64,000 nucleotides of DNA from Motiliproteus sp. MSK22-1 (GTDB taxonomy: Bacteria; Pseudomonadota; Gammaproteobacteria; Pseudomonadales; Balneatricaceae), in NCBI RefSeq assembly GCF_001968815.1, contig NZ_MIEQ01000035.1, forward strand, positions 24,076 to 88,075, in the 5' to 3' direction. Within the stretch, counting starts at the first letter, position 1. Each line of letters opens with the position of its first letter. The translations under genes were made by a program, and so were the position numbers. The notes beneath the pieces are model-generated. The model made no database searches and was not told the origin of the DNA. It saw only the letters and a list, made by a program, of their open reading frames with translations. Shown here one piece after another: positions 63,464 through 64,000 of the stretch.

Positions 63464-63621
63464 TGTGGTATAAATTTGGGGCAAAACAGATGCCGTTATG
63501 CGCCTTGCTATGCCATTACAGTAGAGCCGAGTAATGATTGTAAACCAGCTGGACCCATGATATTTAAAGGCATCAGGCGGTATGGTAGGGTAAAAACGAA
63601 CGATGAATAAAACTGCGTCAT

Positions 63622-63649
63622 CGGGGTTCGAATCCTTCCCACACCGCCA
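63622..63649 (+). repeat. possible attR: copy of a tRNA-Ser 3' end
   Basis: CGGGGTTCGAATCCTTCC followed by CACACCGCCA resembles the T arm and acceptor end of tRNA-Ser and matches the tRNA-Ser 3' end at 59355-59382 at 24 of 28 positions. No tRNA body precedes it. It is followed by a hairpin. Confidence 0.5.
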
Positions 63650-63657
63650 CGAATACA

Positions 63658-63687
63658 GAAGCCCTGCTTATATTTAAGCGGGGCTTC
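63658..63687 (+). terminator. hairpin after the tRNA-Ser 3' fragment
   Basis: A 13-bp stem GAAGCCCTGCTTA / TAAGCGGGGCTTC (one T-G wobble) with a TATT loop, then GTCGTTT. It looks like the original terminator of a tRNA gene. Confidence 0.6.
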
Positions 63688-63836
63688 GTCGTTTCAGGGC
63701 AGTGAAAATGTTGGGGAGGGTTTGAACCGAGCGAATAATTTCCAGGTCAAGAGAGGCATAAAAAGCACAAGACACTCAGCGCAACATCCTGTAGCATCAC
63801 GCCGCTTATTGGAATCTACTTAAAAGGAACTTTGCA

Positions 63837-64000
63837 TGGCTTGGTTTTACCCCGATTTGTCGGACACCTAGTTAAGAGTAGATAATCTACTTTAACGAGG
63901 TTTTTACATGTCTAATACACGAAGAAAATATTCCGAAGAGTACAAGCGCGAAGCCGTTTCATTAGCGCTTCAACCAGATGCATCGATAGCTGAAGTTTCA
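63837..64000 (+). mobile_element. left end of an IS3-family insertion sequence, cut by window
   Basis: The segment from about 63837 contains CCCCGATTTGTCGG, a motif seen at ends of some IS3-group elements, then a short leader and the transposase start. The exact terminal repeat cannot be fixed because the right end lies outside the window. Confidence 0.55.
63908..64000 (+). CDS. IS3-family transposase OrfA, N-terminus only
   Basis: 31 codons from ATG 63908 (GAGG upstream) giving RRKYSEEYKREAVSLAL, the opening helix of IS3/IS911-type OrfA HTH proteins. It runs off the window end. Confidence 0.75.
   Translation, partial: MSNTRRKYSEEYKREAVSLALQPDASIAEVS

Overview
The window looks like the chromosome of a marine, motile, denitrifying gammaproteobacterium, probably an Oceanospirillales relative. 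This rests on gene content: a full nirS-type cluster, PomAB-like stator proteins, a PhaB-type polyhydroxyalkanoate enzyme and a large set of betaine/osmolyte genes. The assignment is by content only and the genus is not claimed.

Layout. (1) 1-7.7 kb is housekeeping: the truncated tail-specific protease Prc, an FKBP lipoprotein, an M18 aminopeptidase, YaiI, an OmpR-family two-component pair and a GlcG/HbpS-like secreted protein. (2) 8.1-20.0 kb is the cytochrome cd1 nitrite reductase cluster. It holds nirS, a NapC/NirT cytochrome fused to an ethylbenzene-dehydrogenase-type haem domain, a cupredoxin, a divergent truncated precorrin-2-dehydrogenase-like gene, then nirC-F-D-L-G-H-J-N with stop/start overlaps at nirD-L-G-H and nirJ-N. 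nirS and nirC are each preceded by two FNR/DNR-like boxes whose centres are exactly 38 bp apart, the proximal box sitting near -41.5 of a plausible -10. No nirE is present. (3) 20.7-21.9 kb encodes a DUF4214 protein with RTX-like glycine-rich features.

(4) 22.9-51.9 kb is a catabolic region for N-methylated amino-acid osmolytes. It has a DgcA/StcD-like flavoenzyme, a GbcA-like Rieske oxygenase, an MttB-superfamily methyltransferase without pyrrolysine, two unrelated imino-acid reductase families, a DadA-like oxidase, a DapA-family lyase, aldehyde dehydrogenase, a ProVWX-type ABC transporter, an NhaC antiporter, two SDRs, an MmgE/PrpD protein and five dedicated regulators. The set fits conversion of proline betaine or hydroxyproline betaine to 2-oxoglutarate (inference). 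This region is bracketed by two directly repeated initiator tRNA-Met genes 29.8 kb apart. Each is followed by tandem 5'-truncated copies of the same tRNA separated by terminator-like hairpins (about 124-139 bp period).

(5) 52.4-59.1 kb is core again: PilZ-like protein, PomB/PomA-like motor proteins, PhaB, a DUF349 protein and a YchJ/SEC-C protein. (6) From tRNA-Ser(GGA) at 59.3 kb to the end lies a decayed mobile region: an integrase C-terminus, a truncated toxin-like fragment with a possible membrane immunity partner, a phage-like fragment, a secreted collagen-like protein, a tRNA-Ser 3'-end copy that could be attR, a tRNA-Val 3' half, and the start of an IS3-family transposase at the window edge.
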